NCBI GenBank assembly: GCA_018716285.1
Contig: DVKD01000015.1
Span: 1 to 64,000, forward strand
Reading direction: 5' to 3'
Length of the DNA stretch: 64,000 bases
Origin: Candidatus Merdivicinus faecavium
GTDB lineage: Bacteria; Bacillota; Clostridia; Oscillospirales; Ruminococcaceae
Translations under genes and position numbers: made by a program
The notes under the pieces: model-generated
What the model saw: the letters and a program-made list of their open reading frames with translations, nothing else
Database searches by the model: none
What the model was told of the DNA's origin: nothing
In this document: one piece after another, positions 8,322 to 19,172 of the stretch
How positions within the stretch are numbered: position 1 is the stretch's first letter
Layout of the letters: every line of letters starts with the position of its first letter

Positions 8322-9023
8322 ATGAAACGCATTTTAGTCTGCGAAGATGAGGATACCATCCGGGAATTTGTCGTAATCAACTTGCAGCGTTCCGGCTATA
8401 CCGTTGTCGACGTCAGCAGCGGGGAAGACGCGCTCCGGGTCTATGACGAGCAGAACGGCGATTTCGACGTCGCCCTTCTGGACGTCACCATGCCGGGGAT
8501 GGACGGCTTTACCCTCTGCAAGCGGCTGCGGGAGCGGTCGGAGACGCTGGGCATCATCTTCCTCACCGCACGTTCCCAGGAGATCGACCGGGTCGGCGGG
8601 CTGATGATGGGGGCCGACGACTATGTCACCAAGCCCTTCAGCCCCTCCGAGGTCGTGGCCCGGGTCGACGCGGTCTACCGGCGGGTCAGCATGGCCGCCG
8701 GCCGCCCCAAGGAGAGCACCGACATCCGCAGCGGCCCCTTTGTCCTCAATACCAAGAGCCGCACCTTCACCAAAAACGGCCGCGTCATCGACCTGACCCA
8801 GGTGGAGTACCAGATCATCGAGCTGCTGCTCAAAAACAAGGGTTCCGCCCTCGACCGCAATAAGATTTTGAGCGAGATCTGGGGAGAGAATTTTTACAGC
8901 GACGTCAAGATCGTCGATGTAAACATCCGCCGCCTCCGCATCAAGGTGGAGGACGAGCCCTCCACCCCGGTTTACATCCAGACTGTCTGGGGCTACGGCT
9001 ACAAGTGGGCCGACCCCAACTGA
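8322..9023 (+). CDS. OmpR/PhoB-family response regulator
   Basis: A 233-residue two-domain regulator. The receiver domain (1-120) has the acidic pocket CEDED, phospho-acceptor Asp54 in ALLDVTMPGMDG, and Lys in YVTKPFSPSE. The winged-helix DNA-binding domain (about 135-230) ends with VDVNIRRLRIKVED and IQTVWGYGYKW, typical of the OmpR/PhoB class. An AGAAAGGAA SD precedes the ATG. The histidine kinase follows 22 bp downstream, so this is a cognate pair. Confidence 0.95.
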   Translation: MKRILVCEDEDTIREFVVINLQRSGYTVVDVSSGEDALRVYDEQNGDFDVALLDVTMPGMDGFTLCKRLRERSETLGIIFLTARSQEIDRVGGLMMGADDYVTKPFSPSEVVARVDAVYRRVSMAAGRPKESTDIRSGPFVLNTKSRTFTKNGRVIDLTQVEYQIIELLLKNKGSALDRNKILSEIWGENFYSDVKIVDVNIRRLRIKVEDEPSTPVYIQTVWGYGYKWADPN

Positions 9024-9045
9024 TCCGGAAGGGAGGACAGGGCGT

Positions 9046-10512
9046 TTGGCACTGAAAAGCATCACGACCCGCTGGTTTTTAAACAGCTTCGGCGTCATCT
9101 TTATTATCCTGGCGACGGTTGTGACCATCAGCGGGGTTGCGATCCACAATTACTACTACTCCGCGGTCAAGGAGGTGCTCAACAACCGGGCGAGCATGGT
9201 CGACGGCATGATGATCCGCTACTCGGAAAACACCGTCACCTCAAACTTTTACACCGAGATCCGCAGCTACGTCGAATCCTTCCCGGACAAGAATATGATG
9301 GAGCTCATGACCATCAACCTGAACGGGGAGGTGACCCTCACCTCCAGCGGGTTTTCCTACAACACCCAGAACCTGCCGGATTACACGATGGCCCTCAATT
9401 CCTCCAGCGGAGAGGGGCTCTACATCGGCAATATCGAGAGCGGCGAAAAGGTGATGGCCGTCACAAGGCTTGTCACCCCCATCAACTCCGAATTTTCGGC
9501 CATGCGGTTTGTCGTCTCCCTCGAGCGGGTGGACGACGCCATCCGCAACATGGTGCTGACGATTGCTTTGGCCGCCCTGGCGGTGCTGGCGCTGGTGCTG
9601 GTTTCGGGGCTCTTTTTCATCCAGAGCATCGTGCGGCCGGTCCGCGAGATCGGGGCCGCGGCGCGGCAGATCGCTTCCGGCGACCTGAAAAGCCGGATCG
9701 CCCGGGTCTCGGACGACGAGCTGGGCGTCCTCTGCGAGACGATTAACTTCATGGCCGACGAGCTGGAAAACACCGAGAAGATGAAGAACGAATTCATCTC
9801 CTCGGTCTCCCATGAGCTGCGCACCCCGCTGACCGCCATCCGCGGCTGGGCCGAGACGCTGCTCGACACCGACAACTACGACGCCGCCACCCTCAAAAAG
9901 GGGATGCGGGTCATTTCGGCTGAGACGGAGCGCCTGTCCGGCATGGTGGAGGAGCTGCTCGACTTCTCCCGCATCCAGAACGGGCGGTTCAGCCTTGTCT
10001 TCCAGAAGCTCGACCTGCTGGCCGAGCTCGGCGAAGCCGTCCTCATCTACACCGAAAAGGCCAGGCGGGAACAGATTCAGGTCATCTACAACGAACCGGA
10101 GATGCTCCCCATCATCTACGGGGACAAAAACCGGCTGCGCCAGGTATTTATCAACGTCATCGACAACGCGATCAAGTATTCCGACCCGGGCGGCACCGTC
10201 AAGATCGACGCCTTCGCGCGGGACGACGATATCTTCATCAGCGTCGCCGACAACGGCTGCGGCATCGCGCCCGAGGACCTGCCCAAGATTAAGACCAAGT
10301 TCTTCAAGGCAAATCACACCCGCCGCGGCTCCGGCATCGGCCTGGCGGTGGCAAACGAGATCATCCAGATGCACAAGGGGAGCATCGACATCGAGAGTAC
10401 CCTCGGGGTGGGGACGACCGTCCTCATCCGCATCCCCGTCAACAGCCCGGAGGACCTTCCGGAGCAGCCCTCGCTTTTAGAAAGGAAACCGGAGAATGAG
10501 CAAAAACTTTAA
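9046..10512 (+). CDS. membrane sensor histidine kinase
   Basis: A 488-residue kinase. TM1 is at ~13-34, an extracellular sensor domain at ~35-168, TM2 at ~169-193, and HAMP at ~194-245. The HisKA box is SSVSHELRTPLTAIRGWAE, with His256 as phospho-acceptor. The HATPase domain shows the N box (NVIDNAIKYSDPGG), G1 (DNGCGIAPEDLP) and G2 (GSGIGLAVANEI). The start is TTG with GGGAGGAC upstream. The C-terminus overlaps the next gene by 17 bases. The architecture resembles PhoR/WalK/ResE kinases, but the signal is not evident. Confidence 0.94.
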   Translation: MALKSITTRWFLNSFGVIFIILATVVTISGVAIHNYYYSAVKEVLNNRASMVDGMMIRYSENTVTSNFYTEIRSYVESFPDKNMMELMTINLNGEVTLTSSGFSYNTQNLPDYTMALNSSSGEGLYIGNIESGEKVMAVTRLVTPINSEFSAMRFVVSLERVDDAIRNMVLTIALAALAVLALVLVSGLFFIQSIVRPVREIGAAARQIASGDLKSRIARVSDDELGVLCETINFMADELENTEKMKNEFISSVSHELRTPLTAIRGWAETLLDTDNYDAATLKKGMRVISAETERLSGMVEELLDFSRIQNGRFSLVFQKLDLLAELGEAVLIYTEKARREQIQVIYNEPEMLPIIYGDKNRLRQVFINVIDNAIKYSDPGGTVKIDAFARDDDIFISVADNGCGIAPEDLPKIKTKFFKANHTRRGSGIGLAVANEIIQMHKGSIDIESTLGVGTTVLIRIPVNSPEDLPEQPSLLERKPENEQKL

Positions 10513-11422
10513 GACAAGCATCGGGGGCCAGGCCCTCATGGAGGGGGTGATGATGCGCGGGCCCCGCAAATCCGCGATGGCCGTCCGCAAGCCGGACGGG
10601 GAACTCTACACCGAGGTGTGGGACAATTCCCCGAGAAAAATCTGGAACCGCCTCCCCTTTGTCCGCGGTGTGGTCAATATGGTGGAAAGCCTTGTCGTCG
10701 GGTACCGCTGCCTCATGAAATCGGCCGAGATCTCGACAGAGGGGATGGAAGACGACGAGGAGCCGGGAAAATTTGAGCAGTGGCTCGAAAAGACCTTCGG
10801 CGACAAGGTGACAAACATCTTTCTCGGCATCGGCTCGGTGCTCGGGGTGGTGCTCGCGATCGTCCTCTTTATGCTGCTGCCGGCGTGGCTGGTCGGGCTG
10901 GGCGAGGGCTTCCTGCCCCGCTGGGGGATGTCGGTCCTCGAGGGGATCCTGAAGATCGCCATCTTTATCGGCTATATGGCCCTGGTCGGCCGCATCCCCG
11001 AGATGTACCGGATGTTCCAGTATCACGGCGCAGAGCACAAAACCATCGCCTGCTATGAGGCGGGCGAGCCGCTCACCGTCGAGAATATCCGCAAACACTG
11101 CCGGTTCCACCCCCGCTGCGGGACCAGCTTTATCTTCATCGTCCTCATTCTGGGGATCCTCATCTTTTCGGTGGTGACCTGGAGCAACGCCGTCGTCCGC
11201 ACCATCTTAAAGCTCGTCCTGCTGCCGGTCGTCGTCGGCTTCGCCTATGAGCTGATCAAGCTGGCCGGGCGGTATGACAACTGGTTTACCCGGATCGTCT
11301 CCTTCCCCGGGCTGCAGATCCAGCGGATCACCACCCACGAGCCGGACGACAGCATGATCGAGGCGGCGATCGCCTCCATGACCCCGGTCCTGCCTGAACA
11401 GGAAGGGGAGGACAAGTGGTAA
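10496..11422 (+). CDS. DUF1385 family membrane protein (YqhQ-like)
   Basis: A 308-residue protein of the DUF1385 family. The N-terminus IGGQALMEGVMMRGP is diagnostic, and a central YHGAEHKTIACYEAG plus HPRCGTSF carries conserved His, Glu and Cys that could bind metal. Three or four TM segments lie around 110-160 and 205-245. In clostridia it is usually next to prmC and prfA. Here prmC overlaps its 3' end, but prfA is replaced by recA. Function is unknown. Confidence 0.9.
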   Translation: MSKNFKTSIGGQALMEGVMMRGPRKSAMAVRKPDGELYTEVWDNSPRKIWNRLPFVRGVVNMVESLVVGYRCLMKSAEISTEGMEDDEEPGKFEQWLEKTFGDKVTNIFLGIGSVLGVVLAIVLFMLLPAWLVGLGEGFLPRWGMSVLEGILKIAIFIGYMALVGRIPEMYRMFQYHGAEHKTIACYEAGEPLTVENIRKHCRFHPRCGTSFIFIVLILGILIFSVVTWSNAVVRTILKLVLLPVVVGFAYELIKLAGRYDNWFTRIVSFPGLQIQRITTHEPDDSMIEAAIASMTPVLPEQEGEDKW

Positions 11423-12273
11423 TTTCTTTACAAAAAGTATATCGAGACCTCAAAAATACGTTAAGCAGAGAGATCGAGGGGGCGGATTTCGAAGCGCGGG
11501 AAATTGTCCGGGCGGTGTTCGGCGTTTCCAACACGGATCTCCTCCTCGGCAGGGAGGCAGAGCTTGACGAGGGGCGGCGGGAACGGCTCGCGGAGCTGGC
11601 GGCCCGCCGCCTCCGGCACGAACCGCTGCAATACCTCCTCGGCGAGTGGGATTTTTACGGCAGGACCTTCGCGGTCGGGGAGGGCGTCCTCATCCCCCGG
11701 GCCGACACCGAGACCCTTGTCGAGCGGGCGCTTGACTTTTTGAAAGGCCGCCCCGCGCCCACAGTCCTCGACCTCTGCGCCGGCACCGGCTGCATCGGCG
11801 TCACCCTCGCGGCGGAACGGCCGGACGCCGAGGTCTGGGCGGTCGAAAAATCGGAGGCTGCCTGGCAATACTTCTGCCGCAACAACGCCTCTTACGGGGG
11901 GCGGGTACACGGCCTGCTGGCCGACGCCCTCGAGCCGCCTGCAGCGCTGCCCGCCCGCTTCGACCTGATTGTCTCCAACCCGCCCTACCTCACCGCGGAG
12001 GAGATGGCCGAGCTGCAGCCCGAGGTCGCAAAGGAGCCCGCGATGGCGCTCGACGGCGGGATAGACGGCCTTTTTTTCTACCGCGCCCTCACCAAAGCCT
12101 ATGCCGGGCGGCTGGGGCCCGGCGGGATGCTCGCCTACGAGATCGGGATGGGGCAGGAAGGACAGGTGTCAGAAATTCTTCACAATTCCGGGCTGGATTT
12201 TATTTGCCAAACACCGGATCTTCATGGTATAATAAGAGTAGTGACAGCAAAGAACAAATTTTCTTCAAAATAG
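11416..12273 (+). CDS. prmC: peptide chain release factor N5-glutamine methyltransferase
   Basis: A 285-residue SAM-dependent enzyme that methylates the GGQ glutamine of RF1 and RF2. The N-terminal helical domain ends near residue 80. The SAM site is [15 protein letters not shown], and the substrate-binding motif [10 protein letters not shown] is hallmark. The start is GTG, overlapping the DUF1385 stop. Its 3' end contains the recA promoter. Confidence 0.95.
   Translation: MVISLQKVYRDLKNTLSREIEGADFEAREIVRAVFGVSNTDLLLGREAELDEGRRERLAELAARRLRHEPLQYLLGEWDFYGRTFAVGEGVLIPRADTETLVERALDFLKGRPAPTVLDLCAGTGCIGVTLAAERPDAEVWAVEKSEAAWQYFCRNNASYGGRVHGLLADALEPPAALPARFDLIVSNPPYLTAEEMAELQPEVAKEPAMALDGGIDGLFFYRALTKAYAGRLGPGGMLAYEIGMGQEGQVSEILHNSGLDFICQTPDLHGIIRVVTAKNKFSSK
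12204..12233 (+). promoter_or_regulatory. recA promoter inside prmC
   Basis: TTGCCA (12204-12209), an 18-bp spacer and TATAAT (12228-12233), about 60 bp before the recA ATG. Confidence 0.75.
12252..12263 (+). promoter_or_regulatory. possible LexA box of recA
   Basis: GAACAAATTTTC differs by one base from the Firmicutes SOS pattern GAAC-N4-GTTC. It lies just downstream of the predicted transcription start. Weak evidence on its own. Confidence 0.25.
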
Positions 12274-12293
12274 ATCAACGGAGGGAACCATAT

Positions 12294-13528
<1,235 letters not shown>

Positions 13529-13532
<4 letters not shown>

Positions 13533-14158
13533 CCGTCACCCGGCTCGAAAAGGTCAAGGACACCCGCTGGAAGGTCGAGGTCGACGGGGAGTACTGGAAT
13601 ATCCTCGACGCCGAGATCATCCTGAAATACCACCTGAAGCCCGGCGCCGAGGTGGATGAGCAGACCCTCGCCGCCGCCCTGCGGGCAGCCGAATACCGCC
13701 GCGCGCGGGAACGCGCCCTCTACCTGCTCGATTACCGGGAGCACTCCCGGCGCGAGCTGGAATTAAAGCTCGCTCGCAATGTCAGCCGGGAGGTCGCCGC
13801 CGCCGTCGCAAAGCGGATGGAGCAGCTGGGCTTAGTCGACGACGCGGCCTATGCCCGCCGCCTTGCCCGCAAATACATTCTGGAGAAAAACCAGGGTCCT
13901 CGCCGCGCTGTATTGGAACTCCGCAAAAAAGGGATCGACGCCGCCACCGCTGCGGCCGCCGTCGAGGAGGTCGAGCCGGAGGAGGATGCGCTTTGCGACT
14001 ACGTCCGGCGCAAATATTCCCGCGCGCTCGCCGCCGACGAGGACGGCAGCCGGCGGGACAAAACCATCCGGGCCCTCATGCGGCTCGGGCACGGATATTA
14101 TGACGCCGCCGCGGCCGTCGACGCGGTGATCGACGAGTTAAACCAGGAAGACGAATAG
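13529..14158 (+). CDS. recX: RecA regulator RecX
   Basis: A 209-residue basic helical protein that inhibits or modulates RecA filaments. Tandem three-helix modules are visible, with the RecX signatures [13 protein letters not shown] and [17 protein letters not shown]. The overlapping ATGA with recA implies coupled translation. Confidence 0.93.
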
Positions 14159-14171
14159 AGAGGAAATCAGT

Positions 14172-15512
14172 ATGCCGACAAAAATTGGAATGGTCTCCCT
14201 CGGCTGCCCCAAGAACCAGGTGGACGCCGAGATGATGATGCACAGGCTCCGCGAGGCGGGCTACGCCCTCTCGCAGGATCCCGCCCTGGCTGAGGTGGTT
14301 ATCATCAACACCTGCGGCTTTATCGAAAGCGCCAAGCAGGAAGCGATCGAGGAAACGATGGAGTATATCACCCTGAAAAAGGAGGGGCGGATCAAAAAGC
14401 TCCTCCTCACCGGCTGCCTGGCCGAGCGCTACCGGGAAGAGATCCGGGAGGAAATGCCCGAGGTCGACGCCGTCGTCGGCATCGGCTCCAACAAGGACAT
14501 CGTCTCCATCGTCGAATCGGTGCTGCACGACAAAAAGGTCTGCCGCTTCGGGGACAAATGCGACCTGCCCCTCGAGGGGGAGCGGGTTCTCTCCACCCTG
14601 CCCTTCTACGCCTATCTGAAAATCGCCGAGGGCTGCGACAACCGCTGCTCCTACTGCGCCATCCCCGACATCCGCGGCCGGTTCCGCAGCCGCCCGATGG
14701 AGAGCCTCCTCGCCGAGGCGGAAACCCTCGCCGCGAAGGGGGTCAAGGAGCTGGTCGTCGTCGCGCAGGATCCCACCCGCTACGGGAAGGATCTGTACGG
14801 AAAGTATAAACTCGCGGAATTATTGCGGAATCTCGCCAAAATCGACGGCTTCCGCTGGATCCGCGTCCTCTACGCCTACCCCGAGCGGATCACCGAGGAG
14901 CTGCTCGACGTGATTGCATCCGAGCCGAAGGTCGTCAAATACCTCGACCTCCCCATCCAGCACTGTGACCGGGACATCCTGCGGGCCATGCGCCGCCCCG
15001 GGGACCGGGAGAGCCTCGAGAAGCTCATCGCCCATCTCCGGGAGCGGGTCCCGGGCATCACCCTGCGCACCACCCTCATCGCGGGCTTCCCCGGCGAGAC
15101 CGAGGCGCAGTTTGAGGAGCTGTGCGATTTTGTCCAGAAGATGCGGTTCGACCGGCTCGGCTGCTTCGCCTACTCCCAGGAGGAGGGCACCCCGGCGGCC
15201 GAAATGGACGGCCAGCTCGACGATGAAACCAAGGCTGAGCGCGCCCGCATCATCAACGAGGAGCAGATGGGCATCATGGCCGAGAAAAATGAGGAAGCCG
15301 TGGGCAGGGAGCTTCTCTGCGTCGTCGAGGGCTACGACCGCTGGGGCGAGTGCTTCTTCGGCCGCGGAGAGGCGGATGCGCCGGATATCGACGGCAAGGT
15401 CTTCTTCACCGCGAAAAACAAGCTGGCAATCGGCCAGTTTGTCAGGGTGAAGGTGGAAGATACTATGGATCTGGATCTGATAGGAGTGGTAACAGATGAA
15501 CACCCCGAATAA
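14172..15512 (+). CDS. rimO: ribosomal protein S12 methylthiotransferase RimO
   Basis: A 446-residue radical-SAM enzyme that adds a methylthio group to an aspartate of S12. The N-terminal UPF0004 domain has cluster cysteines Cys12 (SLGCPKNQVD), Cys48 (INTCGF) and Cys82 (TGCLAERY). The radical-SAM CxxxCxxC is Cys155/159/162 in GCDNRCSYCAIP. A C-terminal TRAM-like domain follows. YLDLPIQHCDRDILRAM is typical of RimO rather than MiaB. It overlaps pgsA by 17 bases, a common clostridial pairing. Confidence 0.96.
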   Translation: MPTKIGMVSLGCPKNQVDAEMMMHRLREAGYALSQDPALAEVVIINTCGFIESAKQEAIEETMEYITLKKEGRIKKLLLTGCLAERYREEIREEMPEVDAVVGIGSNKDIVSIVESVLHDKKVCRFGDKCDLPLEGERVLSTLPFYAYLKIAEGCDNRCSYCAIPDIRGRFRSRPMESLLAEAETLAAKGVKELVVVAQDPTRYGKDLYGKYKLAELLRNLAKIDGFRWIRVLYAYPERITEELLDVIASEPKVVKYLDLPIQHCDRDILRAMRRPGDRESLEKLIAHLRERVPGITLRTTLIAGFPGETEAQFEELCDFVQKMRFDRLGCFAYSQEEGTPAAEMDGQLDDETKAERARIINEEQMGIMAEKNEEAVGRELLCVVEGYDRWGECFFGRGEADAPDIDGKVFFTAKNKLAIGQFVRVKVEDTMDLDLIGVVTDEHPE

Positions 15513-16062
15513 ACTGACCATGCTGCGGATGATTTTGGTCCCCTTTTTCCTGCTGTTCCTTTTGGTGGAAAGCATCCCGCTGCACAACGTCTGGGCGCTG
15601 CTCGTTTTCGCGGCCGCGGCCGTCACCGACGCCCTGGACGGCCACATCGCGCGGAGCCGGGGCCTCATCACCGATTTCGGGAAATTCCTCGACCCGGTCG
15701 CCGACAAGGTGCTGACCTTTTCGGCCCTGATCGCCTTTGTCGAGCTGGGCTGCGCCTCGGCGGTGGCGGTGGTCATCATGATGGCCCGGGAATTCTTAGT
15801 CTCCTCGCTGCGGATGGTGGCGGCCGGCAACGGCACCGTCATCGCGGCCGGCAAGCTCGGCAAGCTCAAGACGGTGGTGACGATGGTCTCCATCGTAATC
15901 ATCCTGCTGCTTTTGATGGCGGCGGATTTCGGGATGCTGAGCATCCTGTTCCCGCTGCCGGAGATCGGCAGGGGGCTGGTCTGGCTCTCCGCGGTCATTA
16001 CGGTGATTTCCGGCACAGAATACCTCTGGGTCAACCGCGCCCAGTTTACCGCGAGCAAGTAA
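15496..16062 (+). CDS. pgsA: CDP-diacylglycerol-glycerol-3-phosphate 3-phosphatidyltransferase
   Basis: A 188-residue integral membrane enzyme making phosphatidylglycerophosphate, the committed step to phosphatidylglycerol. The CDP-alcohol phosphotransferase motif is complete: Asp45, Asp48, Gly49, Ala52, Arg53, Gly62, Asp66 and Asp70, within TDALDGHIARSRGLITDFGK and the following DPVAD. Hydrophobic helices surround it. It is coupled to rimO by overlap. Confidence 0.95.
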   Translation: MNTPNKLTMLRMILVPFFLLFLLVESIPLHNVWALLVFAAAAVTDALDGHIARSRGLITDFGKFLDPVADKVLTFSALIAFVELGCASAVAVVIMMAREFLVSSLRMVAAGNGTVIAAGKLGKLKTVVTMVSIVIILLLLMAADFGMLSILFPLPEIGRGLVWLSAVITVISGTEYLWVNRAQFTASK

Positions 16063-16083
16063 CTGCGAAAGGTTGGTGACGCC

Positions 16084-16776
16084 ATGCTCAACAGACTGCG
16101 GGCGGATATCCGGGCGGTCAGGGAGCGGGACCCTGCGGCGCGCAATTCCGCCGAGATCCTGCTGCTCTATTCCGGGCTGCACGCCGTGATGCTCCACCGG
16201 CCGGCTTATTTTCTCTACCGGCACCGGTTCTTTTTCCTGGCGCGGCTCATCTCCCAGATCGCCCGCTTCCTCACCGGGATTGAGATCCACCCGGGCGCGA
16301 AGATCGGGCAGGGGGTCTTCATCGACCACGGCAGCGGCATCGTCATCGGCGAGACCGCCGAGGTCGGGGACGGCTGCACCCTCTATCAGGGCGTCACATT
16401 GGGGGGCACCGGCAAAGACCACGGCAAGCGCCACCCGACGCTTGGGAAGAACGTCCTGGTCGGCAGCGGCGCCAAAATTCTCGGCCCCTTTACCGTCGGG
16501 GACAATGCGAAAATTGCCGCAGGCGCGGTGGTGCTCGAGTCCATCCCGCCCGATTCGACCGCGGTCGGCGTCCCCGCCCACGTCGTCCGGCGCAACGGGG
16601 AGAAGATCCCGAAGATGGACCAGGTCCACATCCCCGACCCCGTATCCCAGGAGCTCTGCCGGCTGGCGCTGCGGCTGGAGCGGGCCGAAAAGAAGATCGC
16701 GGCGCAGCAGAAGGAGCTGGACGCCCTGCGGGGCCGCCCCGATCAGTCAGGAGGAAGTCAAGATGAAACTGTATAA
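16084..16776 (+). CDS. cysE: serine O-acetyltransferase
   Basis: A 230-residue enzyme that acetylates L-serine for cysteine synthesis. The left-handed beta-helix of hexapeptide repeats is seen in IHPGAKIGQGVFIDHGSG and TLYQGVTLGGTGKD. The catalytic His residues are in the DHGSG and KRHPTLG regions. A charged coiled tail (LRLERAEKKIAAQQKELD) follows. It overlaps cysS by 14 bases, so cysteine synthesis and cysteinyl-tRNA formation are co-transcribed, as in Bacillus. Confidence 0.96.
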   Translation: MLNRLRADIRAVRERDPAARNSAEILLLYSGLHAVMLHRPAYFLYRHRFFFLARLISQIARFLTGIEIHPGAKIGQGVFIDHGSGIVIGETAEVGDGCTLYQGVTLGGTGKDHGKRHPTLGKNVLVGSGAKILGPFTVGDNAKIAAGAVVLESIPPDSTAVGVPAHVVRRNGEKIPKMDQVHIPDPVSQELCRLALRLERAEKKIAAQQKELDALRGRPDQSGGSQDETV

Positions 16777-18181
16777 CACCCTCACCCATGAGCGGGAGGA
16801 GTTTGTCACCCACACGCCGGGCGAGGCGACGATGTACACCTGCGGCCCGACCGTCTATCATTTCGCCCACATCGGCAACCTGCGCAGCTACATCATGGAG
16901 GATGTGCTGGAGAAATACCTCGCCTACACCGGCCTCAAGGTCAGGCGGGTCATGAACATCACCGACGTCGGCCACCTCTCGAGCGACGCCGACACCGGCG
17001 AGGACAAAATGCTCAAGGGGGCGAAGCGGGAACACAAGACGGTGATGGAGATCGCCGGGTATTACACCGACGCCTTCTTCGCCGACTGCGAAAAGCTCCA
17101 TATCAAAAAGCCGGAGACGGTTGTCCCGGCCACTTCCTGCATCCCCGAATTTATCGCCCTGATCGAGACCCTGCTCGAGAAGGGCTACGCCTACGAGGCG
17201 GGCGGCAACGTCTATTTTGACACCGCGAAGCTCGGGCAGTACTACGTCTTCCACGACCACGACGTCGAGGACCTCGAGGTCGGTGTCCGGGAGGGTGTCG
17301 AGGAGGACCGGAACAAACGGAACAAGGCCGACTTTGTCCTCTGGTTTACCAAGTCGAAATTTGAGGACCAGGAGCTCAAATGGGAGTCCCCCTGGGGGCT
17401 CGGCTATCCGGGCTGGCACATCGAGTGCTCGGCCATCAGCTTAAAATACCTGGGCGAGTACCTCGACCTGCACTGCGGCGGCATCGACAACGCCTTCCCC
17501 CATCACACCAATGAGATCGCCCAGAGCGAGGCGGCCATCGGGCACAAATGGTGCGGGCACTGGTTCCACGTCCACCATCTGAACACCAACGGCGGCAAGA
17601 TGAGCAAATCCTCCGGCGAATTTTTAACCGTCTCGCTGCTGGAGGAGAAAGGCTACGCGCCGCTCGCCTACCGGCTCTTCTGCCTGCAGTCCCACTACCG
17701 CCGCACCCTCGGCTTCTCCTGGGAGGGGATGGACAGCGCCCAGACGGCTTACCAGAAGCTGATTGCCCGGATCGCCGCCCTGACCCCCGGAAAGGGAACC
17801 ATAGACGAGGAAGCGTCCGCGAAATACCGCGCCGATTTCCGCGCCGCGATGGACAACGACCTGAACACCGCCCTCGCCGTCACCGCCCTCTACGACGTCC
17901 TCAAGGCGGAACTGAGCGACGCGGCCAAGCTCGCGTTGCTGGGCGAATTTGACACCGTCCTCTCGTTAAACCTCCTGCCGGAGGCAGAAAAGGTGCGGCA
18001 GGCCGCTTCCGCCGGGGAGGAGGCGCTTCCTCCCGAGGTGCGGGAACTGGCTGACCGGCGCGCCGCCGCCCGCAAGGCGAAGAATTTCGCGCTGGCCGAC
18101 GAGCTGCGGGACCGGATCACCGCCCTCGGCTATGTGGTCGAGGAGACCCGCCAGGGAACCAAAATCACCCGCGCCAAATAG
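16763..18181 (+). CDS. cysS: cysteinyl-tRNA synthetase
   Basis: A 472-residue class I synthetase. The HIGH motif is HIGN in TVYHFAHIGNLRSY, and the KMSKS motif is GGKMSKSSGEF. Zinc ligands are expected at the Cys of YTCGPTVY, the Cys of WHIECSAIS and the His residues of FPHHTNEIAQSEA. The start at 16763 follows AGGAGGAAGTCAAG; the frame remains open upstream through cysE, but that extension is not CysS-like. Confidence 0.97.
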   Translation: MKLYNTLTHEREEFVTHTPGEATMYTCGPTVYHFAHIGNLRSYIMEDVLEKYLAYTGLKVRRVMNITDVGHLSSDADTGEDKMLKGAKREHKTVMEIAGYYTDAFFADCEKLHIKKPETVVPATSCIPEFIALIETLLEKGYAYEAGGNVYFDTAKLGQYYVFHDHDVEDLEVGVREGVEEDRNKRNKADFVLWFTKSKFEDQELKWESPWGLGYPGWHIECSAISLKYLGEYLDLHCGGIDNAFPHHTNEIAQSEAAIGHKWCGHWFHVHHLNTNGGKMSKSSGEFLTVSLLEEKGYAPLAYRLFCLQSHYRRTLGFSWEGMDSAQTAYQKLIARIAALTPGKGTIDEEASAKYRADFRAAMDNDLNTALAVTALYDVLKAELSDAAKLALLGEFDTVLSLNLLPEAEKVRQAASAGEEALPPEVRELADRRAAARKAKNFALADELRDRITALGYVVEETRQGTKITRAK

Positions 18182-18212
18182 CCGTATCGGAAAGGGAGAG
18201 GGGGATGGAACC

Positions 18213-19154
18213 ATGTTTGATAAAATCGTAACCGTATCGCTCAACCCGGCGCTGGACGTCACCATCTGGCTCAATACGATGGATTTTTCCGAACCGAACC
18301 GGGTTACCCGCGAGACGACCGACGCCGGAGGAAAGGCGGTCAATATCGCCCGGGTCATGGCCGCGCTCGGGATGCCCTGCCGGGCCCTCGGGCTCTGCGG
18401 GGAGGACAACGCGCGGCGCTTTTTCGAGCTGCTGGCCCGGGACCGGGTGGACTATGAATTCATCCAGCTCGAGGGCGCTACCCGGGAAAACCTCACCCTG
18501 GTCATCCCGGACCAGCGGGTGCTCAAGGTCAACCGGGCGGGCTTTGCCGTCACCATCGAGGGGATGAAGCGCCTCCGCATAAAAATCGAGGAGGAGCTGC
18601 GCGGAGCGGGCAAGGTGCTGCTTGTCTTTGCGGGCAGCCTGCCCCCCAACCTGACCGCCGACAGCTATAAGGCGTTTCTGCTCTCCTTCCGGCGGGAGGG
18701 GGTCTATTTTGCCCTGGACAATTCCTTTTTCCAGCTGAGCGACATCCAGGAGATCCGGCCCTTCCTCATCAAGCCGAACCTCGTCGAGTTCCGCCAGATG
18801 AGCGGGTCGGAGCTGCGGACGGAGCAGTCCATCGTCAAGCTCGCGCGGTCGCTGACCGGCTATGTCGACCACGTCCTCGTCAGCCTGGGCGCCAAGGGGA
18901 TGATCTACGCGGGGCGGGAGAGCGGCTGCCGCATCCATACCCCGCAGGTGCCGGTCCGCTCGACGGTCGGCGCGGGGGATACCGCCCTCGCGGCCTTCCT
19001 CTGCGCCCTCCAGCGGGGCCTGAATCCCTGTGCGGCGGCCGAAGAGGGCGCCGCGGCGGGGACCGCGTCGGTGGGCCTGGACGGGACCGGGGTCGTCACC
19101 CGCGAGATGGTGGACGGGATGCTCCCGCGGCTGACCGTCAAGGGGATTCGCTGA
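18213..19154 (+). CDS. PfkB-family sugar-phosphate kinase (1-phosphofructokinase-like)
   Basis: A 313-residue ribokinase-fold kinase. The N-terminus VSLNPALDVTIWL matches FruK/LacC/PfkB proteins. The sugar-binding motif GGKAVNIARVMAALG and the anion-hole motif STVGAGDTALAAF, with its catalytic Asp, are intact. The substrate is probably fructose-1-phosphate or tagatose-6-phosphate, but no fructose PTS gene is adjacent, so I leave the symbol empty. The start at 18213 follows GAGGGGGATGG. Confidence 0.88.
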   Translation: MFDKIVTVSLNPALDVTIWLNTMDFSEPNRVTRETTDAGGKAVNIARVMAALGMPCRALGLCGEDNARRFFELLARDRVDYEFIQLEGATRENLTLVIPDQRVLKVNRAGFAVTIEGMKRLRIKIEEELRGAGKVLLVFAGSLPPNLTADSYKAFLLSFRREGVYFALDNSFFQLSDIQEIRPFLIKPNLVEFRQMSGSELRTEQSIVKLARSLTGYVDHVLVSLGAKGMIYAGRESGCRIHTPQVPVRSTVGAGDTALAAFLCALQRGLNPCAAAEEGAAAGTASVGLDGTGVVTREMVDGMLPRLTVKGIR

Positions 19155-19172
19155 AATAAGGAGGAGTTTGCA

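Noticed and set aside
16280..16762. N-terminal extension of the cysS frame through cysE
   Set aside because: The extension is not similar to CysRS, and a clear SD and ATG are at 16763.
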